Shown here piece by piece: positions 49,971 to 58,940 of a stretch of DNA of 64,000 nucleotides. Position numbers and translations under genes: made by a program. Within the stretch, counting starts at the first letter, position 1, and each line of letters starts with the position of its first letter. The notes under the pieces are model-generated. The model saw nothing but the letters and a program-made list of their open reading frames with translations. It searched no databases and had not been told where the DNA came from. This DNA comes from Microbacterium sp. SY138 (GTDB lineage: Bacteria; Actinomycetota; Actinomycetes; Actinomycetales; Microbacteriaceae): contig NZ_CP155793.1 in the NCBI RefSeq assembly GCF_039729145.1, positions 3,224,001 to 3,288,000 of the forward strand, in the 5' to 3' direction.

Positions 49971-50040
49971 CGACCCGCGGTCCGGAATCCCCTGACGGTC
50001 ACGACCCTGGACTGACGCATGCACCCGCTTCCAGCTAACT

Positions 50041-50071
50041 TGCACGTTGATGTGCACGTAATGTGTAAACT
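50041..50071 (+). promoter_or_regulatory. Promoter and operator candidate of the YhgE/TetR operon
   Basis: TAAACT (50066-50071) lies six bases before the GTG start of the first YhgE gene. Upstream, TGCACGT is repeated at 50041 and 50053 and forms GCAC-N6-GTGC (50042-50055). A TetR protein encoded at the operon end is the likely ligand-responsive repressor. Confidence 0.5.
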
Positions 50072-50077
50072 CGTCCT

Positions 50078-52948
50078 GTGAAACAGAGCTGGCGGGTCTA
50101 CAAGCGCGACGTCAAGAGACTCTCCCGCGTCCCCAAAGCGTGGATCATCATCATCGGGGTGCTCATCACCCCTGCCCTGTACGCATGGTTCAACATCAAC
50201 GCGTTCTGGGACCCCTACGCCCACACCGCGAACATCCGCGTGGCGGTCGTCGACCTCGACGAGGGCGCCACCTCCGACCTCACCGGCCACATCGACATCG
50301 GCGCGCAGGTGACGGAGCAGCTCGAGGACAACGACCAGCTCGGCTGGACCTTCATGGGCGAAGACGAGGCCCAGGAGGCCGTGAAGAAGGGCGACGTCTA
50401 TGCGGCCATCGTCATCCCCGCCGCATTCAGCGAAGACCTGCTCAGCATCACCAGCGGCGACTTCACGCAGCCGTCGCTGCAGTATTACGTCAACGAGAAG
50501 GCCGGGGCGATCGCGCCGAAGATCACCGACGTCGGCGCCTCCGAGCTCGACAAGCAGGTCACGAGCGCCTTCAAGGAGCAGGTGGCACTCGCGGCGACGA
50601 ACGCACTCAAGGACGTCGGCGACTCCACCGAGCTGCGGCTGCTGAACGCGAGGGACAACACCCTCGATGCGTTCGACCAGGCGACACAGACACTCGCCTC
50701 GGCCCGCGAGAACCTCGCCGAGACCCAGGACGGGCTCGCCTCCTCGCGCGGCACGCTCTCGTCCGCACGGAACACGCTCGGCGACGTCGACAAGACGCTC
50801 GGCGATGTGCAGAAGTCGCTCGCCCAGACGCAGTCGATCATCGCGGAGACGCAGAAGGAGGTGATCGCGTTCAGCGACAGTGCCACCACCGCGTTCCTGC
50901 GGGGCACGACGCTGCTCGCCGACGTCTCATCGAAGGCGAACGTCTCGATCACCCGTCTCACCCAGAGCCTCGAGCAGGCGGGGGTGCGCATCGACGCCGG
51001 GATCGACGACGTCTCGAACGTGCTGAAGGCGAACGAGGCGGCGGTCGCCCGGCTGCAGGCGCTCCTGGACGACACCGACCTCAGCGAGGACACGAAGCAG
51101 CGCCTGACCGAGGTCATCGCCTCGCTGCAGCAGCGCAACGCCACCGACCAGCAGCTGCTCGCCGACCTCAAGGACCTCAAGACCGCCGCCTCCGACACGG
51201 TGCGCTCCGTTCAGGCGACAGCCGACGCGGTCGACCAGGCGATGCAGGACACCCGCGACGCCTCATCGGCGATGCGCGACATCCTCACCCGCACCGTCCC
51301 CTCACTGAACAGCGCCATGTCGCAGCTGTCGGCGAGCGTCGGATCGTTCTCAGGGGCGCTGGACGCGCAGAAGGGCGTCCTCGCACAGGCCGATCAGCTG
51401 CTGGCAGGGTTGGACTCGCAACTCGTCGCCACCTCGTCGGCACTGGAGAGCTTCGACAACGACCTCGCGGGCATCGAGCAGGGTCTGCAGACGTCGCGCA
51501 CCGACGTCGTCGCGCTCAACGCTGCATCCGAATGGGGCCTGCTCGGTACCCTGACCGATCTGGAACCCGAGCAGATCGCCCAGTTCATCTCCTCTCCGGT
51601 CGAGGTCGACGAGCACCTGGTGTTCCCGGTCGACACCTACGGGTCGGCGATGGCCGCGCTCTTCACGAACCTCTCGCTGTGGATCGGCTCCTTCGTGCTG
51701 ATGGTGATCTTCCGCGTCGAGGTCGACACGGAGGGCGTCGAGGGCGTCACGGTGCGCGAGGCCTACTTCGGCCGCTTCTTCCTCTTCGCGACGCTCGCCG
51801 TGGGCCAGGCGCTGATCGTGTGCATCGGAAACCTCATCATCGGCGTGCAGACCGTGAGCGCCGCCGCGTTCGTCGGCACCGGTGTGCTCATCGCCCTCGC
51901 GTACGTGAGCATCATCTACGCCCTCTGCGTCGCGTTCGGGCACGTCGGCCGCGGTCTGTGCATCCTGCTGGTGATCATGCAGATCCCCGGTGCGTCCGGC
52001 CTGTACCCGATCGAGCTGATGCCCGGATTCTTCCGTGCGATCTATCCCCTCCTCCCCTTCTCCTACGGCATCGACGCCATGCGGGAGACGATCGGGGGCT
52101 TCTACGACGGCCACTACTGGCGCTTCCTCGGCGCCCTCGCCGTGTTCGTCGCCCTCGCCTTCCTCCTCGGACTCGTCCTGCGTCGCCGCCTCGCGAACTT
52201 CACCCTGCTCTTCAACCGGCAGGTGCTCTCGACCGACCTCCTCATCGGCGAGAAAGTGCAGGTCGTCGGCAGCGGATACCGGCTCACCGACGTCATCCGG
52301 GCGCTGTCGAACCGCGCCGAGTACCGCGACGACCTCGCTCGGCGGGCCGAGCCGTTCACACGCCGCTACCCGACGCTGCTGAAGGCGACAGTGCTCACGG
52401 GGGTCGCGGGGCTCGTCGTTCTCGGCGTCCTCACCTGGGCGCTCCCCGGATCGAAAGCGCTGCTGCTGGGACTGTGGACCCTCTGGATACTGCTCGTGAT
52501 CGGGTTCCTCGTGGCCATCGAGTACATCAAGCACAGCTTCGAGCACGGCGCAGAGGTCGCTGCTCTCGACGACGCCGAACTGCGCCAGCTCGCTCTCGCC
52601 GGCCCCGCCGGCCCTGCAGCGGTTCTGCCACCCACGGCTGATGAGTCGTTCGCCACCGTCCCGCACGTACCGGTCGCCCCGGTCGCACCCGCTGAGGCGG
52701 ATGACCGGGACACCTCCGAGGCGCCGATCGCCGGCGCCGAGGCCGACGCACTGCTCACGGAGTGGTTCGATCCGGAAGCACAGTCGGAGACGACCGGCGA
52801 CACGGAAGCGGAACCGGAGGCCGATCCCGCGGCTTCCGAGCCGACGGAGGAAGCGACCGCCACCAAGGCGGCAGACGACCCGCTCCCCCCGGAGGAAGAA
52901 GCACCCACCGCAGACGACGAGCCCGCCGAAGGGGAGGACCGCGCGTGA
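50078..52948 (+). CDS. YhgE/Pip domain membrane protein (long)
   Basis: A 956-aa protein of the YhgE/Pip family, related to phage-infection protein and ESX-type accessory proteins. It has an N-terminal transmembrane helix (about 22-40) followed by ALYAWFNINAFWDPY, a long extracellular Ala/Asp/Gln-rich coiled-coil region (about 180-500), about six helices (535-740) and two more helices near 775-815. The last 130 residues are an acidic Pro/Glu/Ala-rich cytoplasmic tail, not typical of the family. The GTG start is leaderless-like. It overlaps the second YhgE gene by four bases. Function is unresolved: envelope transport or phage receptor roles are known for relatives. Confidence 0.87.
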   Translation: MKQSWRVYKRDVKRLSRVPKAWIIIIGVLITPALYAWFNINAFWDPYAHTANIRVAVVDLDEGATSDLTGHIDIGAQVTEQLEDNDQLGWTFMGEDEAQEAVKKGDVYAAIVIPAAFSEDLLSITSGDFTQPSLQYYVNEKAGAIAPKITDVGASELDKQVTSAFKEQVALAATNALKDVGDSTELRLLNARDNTLDAFDQATQTLASARENLAETQDGLASSRGTLSSARNTLGDVDKTLGDVQKSLAQTQSIIAETQKEVIAFSDSATTAFLRGTTLLADVSSKANVSITRLTQSLEQAGVRIDAGIDDVSNVLKANEAAVARLQALLDDTDLSEDTKQRLTEVIASLQQRNATDQQLLADLKDLKTAASDTVRSVQATADAVDQAMQDTRDASSAMRDILTRTVPSLNSAMSQLSASVGSFSGALDAQKGVLAQADQLLAGLDSQLVATSSALESFDNDLAGIEQGLQTSRTDVVALNAASEWGLLGTLTDLEPEQIAQFISSPVEVDEHLVFPVDTYGSAMAALFTNLSLWIGSFVLMVIFRVEVDTEGVEGVTVREAYFGRFFLFATLAVGQALIVCIGNLIIGVQTVSAAAFVGTGVLIALAYVSIIYALCVAFGHVGRGLCILLVIMQIPGASGLYPIELMPGFFRAIYPLLPFSYGIDAMRETIGGFYDGHYWRFLGALAVFVALAFLLGLVLRRRLANFTLLFNRQVLSTDLLIGEKVQVVGSGYRLTDVIRALSNRAEYRDDLARRAEPFTRRYPTLLKATVLTGVAGLVVLGVLTWALPGSKALLLGLWTLWILLVIGFLVAIEYIKHSFEHGAEVAALDDAELRQLALAGPAGPAAVLPPTADESFATVPHVPVAPVAPAEADDRDTSEAPIAGAEADALLTEWFDPEAQSETTGDTEAEPEADPAASEPTEEATATKAADDPLPPEEEAPTADDEPAEGEDRA

Positions 52949-55125
52949 AGGACATCCTGCACCTGACGGCCCGCGACATACGTCACGCGACCCAGAACGT
53001 GATGGCGTGCATCGTTCTGTTCGGCCTGGTCGTCATCCCCTCCCTGTTCACCTGGTTCAACGTCATCGCCAGCTGGGACCCGTTCGCGAACACGAAAGAC
53101 CTGAAGATCGCCGTCGCCAGCACCGACGCCGGGTACGAGAGCGACCTGGTCCCGATCCGGGTGAACGTCGGCGAGCAGGTCCTCTCCCAGCTCCGCGGGA
53201 ACGAGCAGCTCGACTGGGTGATCACCGATGAGCACGACGCGATCGATGGGACCAAGTCGGGCGAGTACTACGCCGCCATCGTGCTGCCCGAGACGTTCAG
53301 CGCCGACATGCTGACGTTCTACGCCGACGGCGGCGACCGCACGCACATCGCGCTCTACACGAACGAGAAGAAGAACGCCCTGGCGCCGAAGATCACCGGC
53401 CAGGGCGCGGAGGGGGTGTCGTCCGCGATCAGCGACACGTTCGCCGAGACACTCGGCGACGTGGCGCTCGGCCTCGTCTCGTCGATGTCGGACTACCTCA
53501 CCGATGAAGACACGCAGGCGACGCTCACGCGCATCGAGACTCGACTGGGAAGCGTGGGCGCTCAGCTGCGCTCGGGCGCGCGCACGGCCGACACGTTCAC
53601 GGCCCTGCTCGAGACGAGCCGACCGCTGCTGGACAGCGCGTCGGCCCTGGTCGACGAGGCCGGCGACGCGTTCTCGGACACCTCGGGCGCTCTCGGCAGC
53701 GGAGTGGATGCGGCGAGCACGCTGAAATCGACCCTGCAGACGGCGGCGCAGTCGCTGGCGGACGCCCTCGCGGCCACATCGAACAGCTACGACGCGGTGG
53801 GCCAGCGCATCGACGAGCTCTACGCAGGTGCCGCCTCGCTCAGCGGCAGCCAGGTGCAGGCGATCACCACACTCGCGGAGCGCGTGCAGCAGCAGATCGA
53901 TCAGTATGCCGCGGTGAAGAACACGCTGGTGACGCAGGTCGGACCGAACCTTCCCGAATCCGCCCAGCCCGACTTCGACGCCGTGATCAGCCGACTCGAC
54001 GAGGCGATCGCGCGGCAGCAGGCGCTGCAGCAGCGCCTGCAGACTGCGGCGACCGAGATCGCGGCCGGCAACGACTCGGCACAGAGCTCGCACCAGGAGA
54101 TCACGGCGGCGATCGCCGAGGCCAAGAAGGCGATCGCCGACGCCCGGAGCACCTACGACGACGGGCTGAAGGCGCAGCTGAACGCCCTGTCGTCCACGCT
54201 CACGCAGATCGGGTCCGACGTGTCGGCGATCCGCTCCGACCTGTCCGGCATCACCTCCGGGCTGTCCGGAGCATCCGACTCCGTGCTGTCGACGCTGTCG
54301 CGAGCGCAGGAGGCCACGACGCAGCTGTCCGCATCGTTGAACGCCCTGGCCGACAGGTTCGACACCGTGCAGCAGTCGATCGCGAAGGCCGCGGACACCG
54401 GCGATCTCAGCGCGCTGATCGGCGCCGATCCGGGTGTGCTGGCCACGTCGCTCGCCGAGCCCGTGCGCCTCGATCGCACCGCGGTCTTCCCCGTGGCCGG
54501 GTTCGGTGCGGCCATGGCCCCGCTGTACATGATCCTCGCCCTGTGGGTCGGTGCCCTTCTGATGACGGTGACGATCCGCGTCGATGTGAACGCCGAGACG
54601 CTCCCCGACCGCCCCGAACTCACGCCGACGCAGAAGTACCTCGGCCGCTACGGCATCTTCGGTCTGGTCGGTCTCGCGCAGAGCACGTTGCTGACGCTCG
54701 GCCTGATCCTCTTCGTCCAGATCGAACCCGCGCATCCGCTTCTGCTGATCCTGGCCGGGTGGGCGATCTCGACCGTGTTCACGCTCATCGTGTACACGGC
54801 GGTGGTCGCGTTCGGCAACGCGGGCAAGGCGCTCGCCGTGCTGCTGCTCGTGATCCAGATCTCCGGGTCGGGCGGTGCGTACCCCCTGCAGCTGCTTCCG
54901 GACTGGTTCCAGAGCGTCAGTCCCTTCCTCCCCGCGACCTATGCCGTGAACATGGTGAGATCGGCGATCGCCGGCGTCTACCAGGCCGACTTCTGGTGGG
55001 CGCTCGGCGCACTCGCGCTGTTCATCGTTCCGGCGCTGCTCCTCGGACTCGTGCTGCGGCGTCCGTTGATGACCTACAACCGCAAACTGGTCGAGGCGCT
55101 CGCGTCGACCAAGCTGATGTCCTGA
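52945..55125 (+). CDS. YhgE/Pip domain membrane protein (second copy)
   Basis: A 726-aa paralogue with the same plan: N-terminal helix, LFTWFNVIASWDPF, an ABC2-like soluble region, a coiled-coil domain (about 190-490) and six C-terminal helices. It lacks the acidic tail of its neighbour. Translation starts at a GTG overlapping the previous stop, with GGGGAGGA upstream. The pair may form a heteromeric complex. The TetR gene follows after 25 bases. Confidence 0.87.
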   Translation: MKDILHLTARDIRHATQNVMACIVLFGLVVIPSLFTWFNVIASWDPFANTKDLKIAVASTDAGYESDLVPIRVNVGEQVLSQLRGNEQLDWVITDEHDAIDGTKSGEYYAAIVLPETFSADMLTFYADGGDRTHIALYTNEKKNALAPKITGQGAEGVSSAISDTFAETLGDVALGLVSSMSDYLTDEDTQATLTRIETRLGSVGAQLRSGARTADTFTALLETSRPLLDSASALVDEAGDAFSDTSGALGSGVDAASTLKSTLQTAAQSLADALAATSNSYDAVGQRIDELYAGAASLSGSQVQAITTLAERVQQQIDQYAAVKNTLVTQVGPNLPESAQPDFDAVISRLDEAIARQQALQQRLQTAATEIAAGNDSAQSSHQEITAAIAEAKKAIADARSTYDDGLKAQLNALSSTLTQIGSDVSAIRSDLSGITSGLSGASDSVLSTLSRAQEATTQLSASLNALADRFDTVQQSIAKAADTGDLSALIGADPGVLATSLAEPVRLDRTAVFPVAGFGAAMAPLYMILALWVGALLMTVTIRVDVNAETLPDRPELTPTQKYLGRYGIFGLVGLAQSTLLTLGLILFVQIEPAHPLLLILAGWAISTVFTLIVYTAVVAFGNAGKALAVLLLVIQISGSGGAYPLQLLPDWFQSVSPFLPATYAVNMVRSAIAGVYQADFWWALGALALFIVPALLLGLVLRRPLMTYNRKLVEALASTKLMS

Positions 55126-55150
55126 TCCCCGCGCCCCCGAAGGACCCGAA

Positions 55151-55768
55151 GTGACCGCACCGAACCCGCCGCGTCGACGCGACGCCCTGGCCAACCGGGA
55201 AGCCCTGCTGCGCGCGGCGCAGTCGGTGCTCGCGACCAACCCCACGGCGTCGCTCGATGTCATCGCGCAGGCGGCAGGTCTCACCCGTCGCGCCGTCTAC
55301 GGCCACTTCGCCGACCGCGACAGCCTGCTCCGCGAGGTGATCGCGGTCGGTGCGCAGCGGTTCAACGCGATCGCCGAGACGACCGACGAGTCCGACCCCC
55401 GGGTGACCCTGGCACGGATGGCGACGCGGCTGTGGCGGGAGGCCTCCGCCGTGCGCGCCTCGGCCAACATCGCCCTCGACGATGCGCATCTGGCCGATAC
55501 CGTGCTCGCCCTGGCGCCGCTGCGTCGCCGCATCCGCGATCTGACCAGCGTCGGAGTGGACTCGGGGGCGTTCCGGGGAGACATGCCGGCCGATCTGCTC
55601 GCCTTCCTCATCGAGGAGACCGCCAGAGCAACGCTGCGCGAACTGCGGCTCACCACGACCGACGCAGACTCGACCGTCGTCCGCGTGGTGCTGAGCATCG
55701 TGGGCCTCTCATGGACCGAGCAGGCCGAGCTCATCGCCGCGCACCCCGAGGTCTTCGCGCAGGACTGA
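55151..55768 (+). CDS. TetR family regulator of the YhgE operon
   Basis: A 205-aa TetR protein; helix-turn-helix ASLDVIAQAAGLTRRAVYGHF (about residues 33-53), then a helical ligand domain. The GTG start lies 25 bases after the second YhgE gene, so it is the last gene of a three-gene operon and most likely represses it through the repeats upstream of 50066. The ligand is unknown; envelope stress or lipids are plausible. Confidence 0.86.
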   Translation: MTAPNPPRRRDALANREALLRAAQSVLATNPTASLDVIAQAAGLTRRAVYGHFADRDSLLREVIAVGAQRFNAIAETTDESDPRVTLARMATRLWREASAVRASANIALDDAHLADTVLALAPLRRRIRDLTSVGVDSGAFRGDMPADLLAFLIEETARATLRELRLTTTDADSTVVRVVLSIVGLSWTEQAELIAAHPEVFAQD

Positions 55769-55780
55769 ACCCTGCGTCCC

Positions 55781-55840
55781 ACACCGAGATCTGCGACACC
55801 GAGATCTGCGACACCGAGATCTGCGACACCGAGATCTGCG
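55781..55840. repeat. Four perfect 15-bp tandem repeats
   Basis: ACACCGAGATCTGCG is repeated four times without a mismatch at 55781, 55796, 55811 and 55826, twelve bases after the TetR stop. Each unit contains the palindrome AGATCT. The rest of the 150-base gap shows nothing else. Confidence 0.95.
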
Positions 55841-55920
55841 CGCAGTGCGGGGCTCTGGAGCAGGGCCGAGGGGACCGTTCCGTACTGTTCCCGGCCCGGC
55901 CGGCCCGGACGCGAGACCGC

Positions 55921-56445
55921 TCAGACGATCGCGTCGTCGTGCCGCGGCACCCCGTCCTCATCCAGGACCTCATCCGGGTCCGTCTCCACCGACGATGAGG
56001 ACCGATCATCCGCGCGCACACGGAACCAGAGCGTGAGCTCGGTCAACGCTCTCACCGCTGTGCCGACATCCGATCCCGTATCCAGATCTGCGAAGGAGTC
56101 CCGGTACCCGGTGGGAGCACTCGCGCGGCGCTGCAGTGGCCGATACCCCATGGTCCAGTCCGCGAACCGACGCTCGCGGATCGGTTCCTCCAGGAGCACC
56201 CGCAGATCATGGTGTCGGGAATCCCCTCGGATGCTCTCGAGCACGCGCGCCACGGTGTCCGGATTCCCTTCCAGCACCTGAATGAACCGCCCCTCCCGGT
56301 GAAGGAGCATCCCGGTGATGCCCCGTCGAAGATTGAGACGTCGACACACGGTCAGCAGATGCTCGAGAGCCGTCGCGCGAAGCGGCTGAGACGCGGTGCT
56401 CGTGTACACCAAGGAGATCAACCCGGGTGCCGTGCCGCCGTTCAC
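55921..56445 (-). CDS. BLUF-domain blue-light photoreceptor
   Basis: A 174-aa flavin photosensor. Residues 9-105 form the BLUF domain with Tyr14 (LVYTST), Asn38 (NLRRGITGML) and Gln56 (GRFIQVLEG), the three residues that make the FAD hydrogen-bond switch; FADWTMGYRPL carries the Trp/Met strand. The C-terminal 70 residues are helical then acidic, with no enzymatic output domain, so it should signal by protein-protein contact. Its ATG overlaps the stop of the small gene upstream by four bases. Confidence 0.9.
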   Translation of the reverse strand: MNGGTAPGLISLVYTSTASQPLRATALEHLLTVCRRLNLRRGITGMLLHREGRFIQVLEGNPDTVARVLESIRGDSRHHDLRVLLEEPIRERRFADWTMGYRPLQRRASAPTGYRDSFADLDTGSDVGTAVRALTELTLWFRVRADDRSSSSVETDPDEVLDEDGVPRHDDAIV

Positions 56446-56726
56446 AGCGCCACCCCCTGCTCACCGTCGTGGACCGTCGGCGAGGGCTCCCCCGTCAGCT
56501 GCTCCACCGCGTTCGTGGCTGCTGCCAGCGTCGCGAAGTCGCCGAGCATACGGGACCGGGCGTCGAACGCGCGATACGCGCCGCCCGCCTGCCTGTCGAC
56601 ATATCCGAGGAAGTCGCCGCGGCGGCTCCCGACGTGGAAGCCCTCCTCGACGCACGCCCAGAGGACGTCATGATCAGGTGGGGCAGAGTGCGGCACCCCA
56701 GCAGAATATGCGTGCGGCGCGCTCAC
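56442..56726 (-). CDS. Small hypothetical protein cotranscribed with the BLUF gene
   Basis: A 94-aa protein starting with GTG after AAGGGGAG. It includes VLWACVEEGFHVGSRRGDFL, then YVDRQAGGAYRAFDARSRML, and AATNAVEQLTGE near the C-terminus; the strand-strand-helix order resembles small beta-hairpin proteins but I do not recognise a family. The four-base overlap with the BLUF gene implies translational coupling, making it a candidate partner of the light sensor. Confidence 0.72.
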   Translation of the reverse strand: MSAPHAYSAGVPHSAPPDHDVLWACVEEGFHVGSRRGDFLGYVDRQAGGAYRAFDARSRMLGDFATLAAATNAVEQLTGEPSPTVHDGEQGVAL

Positions 56727-56759
56727 CGCGCTCCCCTTTACAGCGGCCCCGCGGGTGCG

Positions 56760-57110
56760 CTAAGCGCGGGTACCGTGCTCGATGTCGATGTCGACCGCGG
56801 GAATCCCGAATCCGCCGTCGTCCTCGTCGTCGCCGGGGGTCCGCTGCGGGAACAGGGGGTGCATGCGGATCTGGGCGGCGTCTTCGGAGAAGTCGGGGTC
56901 ATCGCCGTCGGAGGTCTGCGGACCGACGAGCAGATCGTTGCCGACGCCGACGATCAGGTCAGCGGAGTCCTTCTTCCCGTCCACCACGATGGGAAGCCGC
57001 AGAGCCGCCGACTCCCCTTCACTCGCGAGGGCGGCGGCGAGAGCGACGAGCGCCTCGGCGACGTCGTCCGTCGTGACCACCTGTTGGCCTGCGTACGATA
57101 CGAGTTTCAT
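56760..57110 (-). CDS. Hypothetical acidic protein
   Basis: A 116-aa protein of unknown family: MKLVSYAGQQVVTTDDVAEA, ALRLPIVVDGKKDSADLIVG and an acidic C-terminus rich in Asp (PGDDEDDGGFGIP). The middle could be a small beta domain. It precedes the small BLUF-linked gene by 33 bases on the same strand and may be the first gene of a three-gene unit. No strong ribosome-binding site precedes the ATG at 57110. Confidence 0.68.
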   Translation of the reverse strand: MKLVSYAGQQVVTTDDVAEALVALAAALASEGESAALRLPIVVDGKKDSADLIVGVGNDLLVGPQTSDGDDPDFSEDAAQIRMHPLFPQRTPGDDEDDGGFGIPAVDIDIEHGTRA

Positions 57111-57248
57111 GTCTTCGACGGTGCCATCACGCGGGGCAGGCCCCAAGGGGGTTGTGCGGACCACGTCCGACGCGCTAACCGCGAGCGAGTGCGCCCACGA
57201 CCGGACAGCCTTCCCCCGATCACGCGCCCGGGCGGGAGAATGGAGCAT

Positions 57249-58649
57249 ATGTCCGCGAGATCCCGCCGGCCGCTGCTCTCCTCCGTGCGCCGTCTGCTGC
57301 ACACCGATCCCTCGGCCGTCGCGCACACCGAGGCGATGCCCGTCATCGACGAGCGCACGGTCCCCCGGGTGCTCGATCTCGCGACCCGCATCGGTGAATC
57401 GATGTTCGCCGTCGGCGCCTCAGCGCACGAGGTCACGCTCGCGATCACCCGCGTGTGCGATGCCTACGGGATGCGGGGCGTGCAGGTCGACGTCACCTAC
57501 AACTCGATCACGGTGTCGTTCCATCTGAGCGGCGAGGTCTGGCCCGAGACCCTCGTGCGCGTCGTGCGTGTCACCGCTCCCGATCACGCGAAGCTGCAGC
57601 GCGTGCAGGCCCTGGTCGCCGACATCGACGGCGGCCTCGACCTCGAATCCGCGCGCACCACGTTCCGCGCCATCCGGCGGGTGCCGTTCCGCTACCAGCA
57701 GCCGGTCGTGATCGTCGCGCGCGCCCTGCTCGCCGTCGGCGTCAGCATCATGCTCGGCGCCGCCCCGATCATCGTCGGTCTCACGTTCGTCGCGGCGCTG
57801 TGCGCGGCACTGACACAGGCGGGGCTCGCGCGACTCCGGGTGCCGCTGTTCTTCAGCCAGATCGCCGGAGGATTCGTGACCACGGTCGTGGCTGTCGTGG
57901 TCTCCGCGCTCGGTACCGCCGGGATCGAACCGTTCGTCGGCATCCGCCCGTCGATCATCGTCGCCTCCGGCATCGTGCTGATGCTCGCCGGCCTGACCGT
58001 GGTCGGCGCCGCGCAGGACGCGATCGACGGCTTCGCCCTCACGGCCGGCGGACGCATCCTCGATCTCACCATGCAGACCCTCGGCGTGGTGATCGGCATC
58101 CTCGTCGGCCTGGAACTCGGCGGCGTCCTGGGCTTCACCATGGACCTCCCCGACGACCCCGCGCCGTTCGGACCGCTCGTGAACCAGTTCGCCGGAGCGA
58201 TCATCATCGCGGTCGCCGTAGCCGTGTTCAACGGTGCCGGCATCCGGATCATCCTCGTCAGCGCACTGCTCAGCGCTGTCACCCTCGCCGGCTACTCGAC
58301 ATCGGTGGCGCTGAACCTGCACCCCGCGGCGGCGAGCGCGGTCGGTGCCCTGCTGGCGAGCTTCCTCGGGATGCTGATCGCACGCAACCTGCACGTGCCC
58401 TCGGTCGCGGTGACCACCGCCGCGATCGTGCCGCTCGTCCCCGGAGTCGCGGTGTTCCAGGGGCTGCTCGAGATGGTCCACGCAGCCGGCACCTCCACGG
58501 GCATGCTGCTCGCGGGCGGATCGCTCATCGATGCGGCGGTCATCGGCATCGGCCTGGCCTCCGGCGCCTCCCTCGGCCTCTATCTCGGTACCCCGGTGCG
58601 GGCGACTCTCGCGAGCGTGGCGAAGACGCGGGCCCGCGTCCGCCGCTGA
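57249..58649 (+). CDS. Threonine/serine exporter (ThrE family)
   Basis: A 466-aa membrane protein. The soluble N-terminal half of the ThrE domain (RVLDLATRIGESMFAVGASA, YNSITVSFHLSGE) is followed by ten hydrophobic helices in two groups (ThrE and ThrE_2), as in the Corynebacterium exporter for threonine and serine. The C-terminus is basic. An in-frame ATG nine bases upstream is an alternative start; GGAG lies before both. It is divergent from the BLUF-linked genes. A complex inverted repeat array follows its stop. Confidence 0.88.
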   Translation: MSARSRRPLLSSVRRLLHTDPSAVAHTEAMPVIDERTVPRVLDLATRIGESMFAVGASAHEVTLAITRVCDAYGMRGVQVDVTYNSITVSFHLSGEVWPETLVRVVRVTAPDHAKLQRVQALVADIDGGLDLESARTTFRAIRRVPFRYQQPVVIVARALLAVGVSIMLGAAPIIVGLTFVAALCAALTQAGLARLRVPLFFSQIAGGFVTTVVAVVVSALGTAGIEPFVGIRPSIIVASGIVLMLAGLTVVGAAQDAIDGFALTAGGRILDLTMQTLGVVIGILVGLELGGVLGFTMDLPDDPAPFGPLVNQFAGAIIIAVAVAVFNGAGIRIILVSALLSAVTLAGYSTSVALNLHPAAASAVGALLASFLGMLIARNLHVPSVAVTTAAIVPLVPGVAVFQGLLEMVHAAGTSTGMLLAGGSLIDAAVIGIGLASGASLGLYLGTPVRATLASVAKTRARVRR

Positions 58650-58676
58650 TCGGCGCCCACGGTGTTACCTGCTCGT

Positions 58677-58781
58677 CGAGTGCACGGGATCTCGCCGAGT
58701 GCACGGGGTGTTCGCGTCGACAGCCCGTGCACTCGCGCGCACGCCGTGCACTCGGTGCACCGCGTGCACCGCGAGCACCGC
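58677..58781. repeat. Nested inverted repeats and 9-bp tandem repeats built on GTGCAC
   Basis: CGAGTGCACGG occurs at 58677 and 58696, and its complement CCGTGCACTCG at 58725 and 58744; each pair has a 19-bp period, so two nested hairpins can form with matching eight-base internal spacers. Directly after come GTGCACCGC (58755), GTGCACCGC (58764) and GAGCACCGC (58773). It lies between the ThrE gene and the promoter at 58785 and could be a terminator, an operator array or both. Confidence 0.8.
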
Positions 58782-58784
58782 GAG

Positions 58785-58813
58785 TTGAGCAATATATCGG
58801 TTCGGATTACAAT
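58785..58813 (+). promoter_or_regulatory. Near-consensus promoter upstream of a small orphan gene
   Basis: TTGAGC (58785-58790), exactly 17 A/T-rich bases, TACAAT (58808-58813). It is among the best sigma-70-like matches in the window and lies about 120 bases before the start of the 91-aa gene. Confidence 0.62.
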
Positions 58814-58940
58814 TCCAGTGAATTCTGGCGGGCTGAAGAGCGCCCGTTGACCGCGCGGACGCATGCACCGCGCCGCGCGGGGTGGTGCGCTCCTCGGCAG
58901 CCGATACCGGTCCACCGATGGGAGTGTTGAGTTGTTCACA

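Noticed and set aside
52366..55284. 972-codon open frame on the minus strand opposite the YhgE genes
   Set aside because: Product is Arg/Gly/Glu low complexity; it mirrors third-position GC bias of the real genes and covers a divergent end of the TetR gene.
55781..55840. 15-bp repeats considered as a CRISPR array
   Set aside because: Units are directly adjacent with no spacers, and no cas genes are present.
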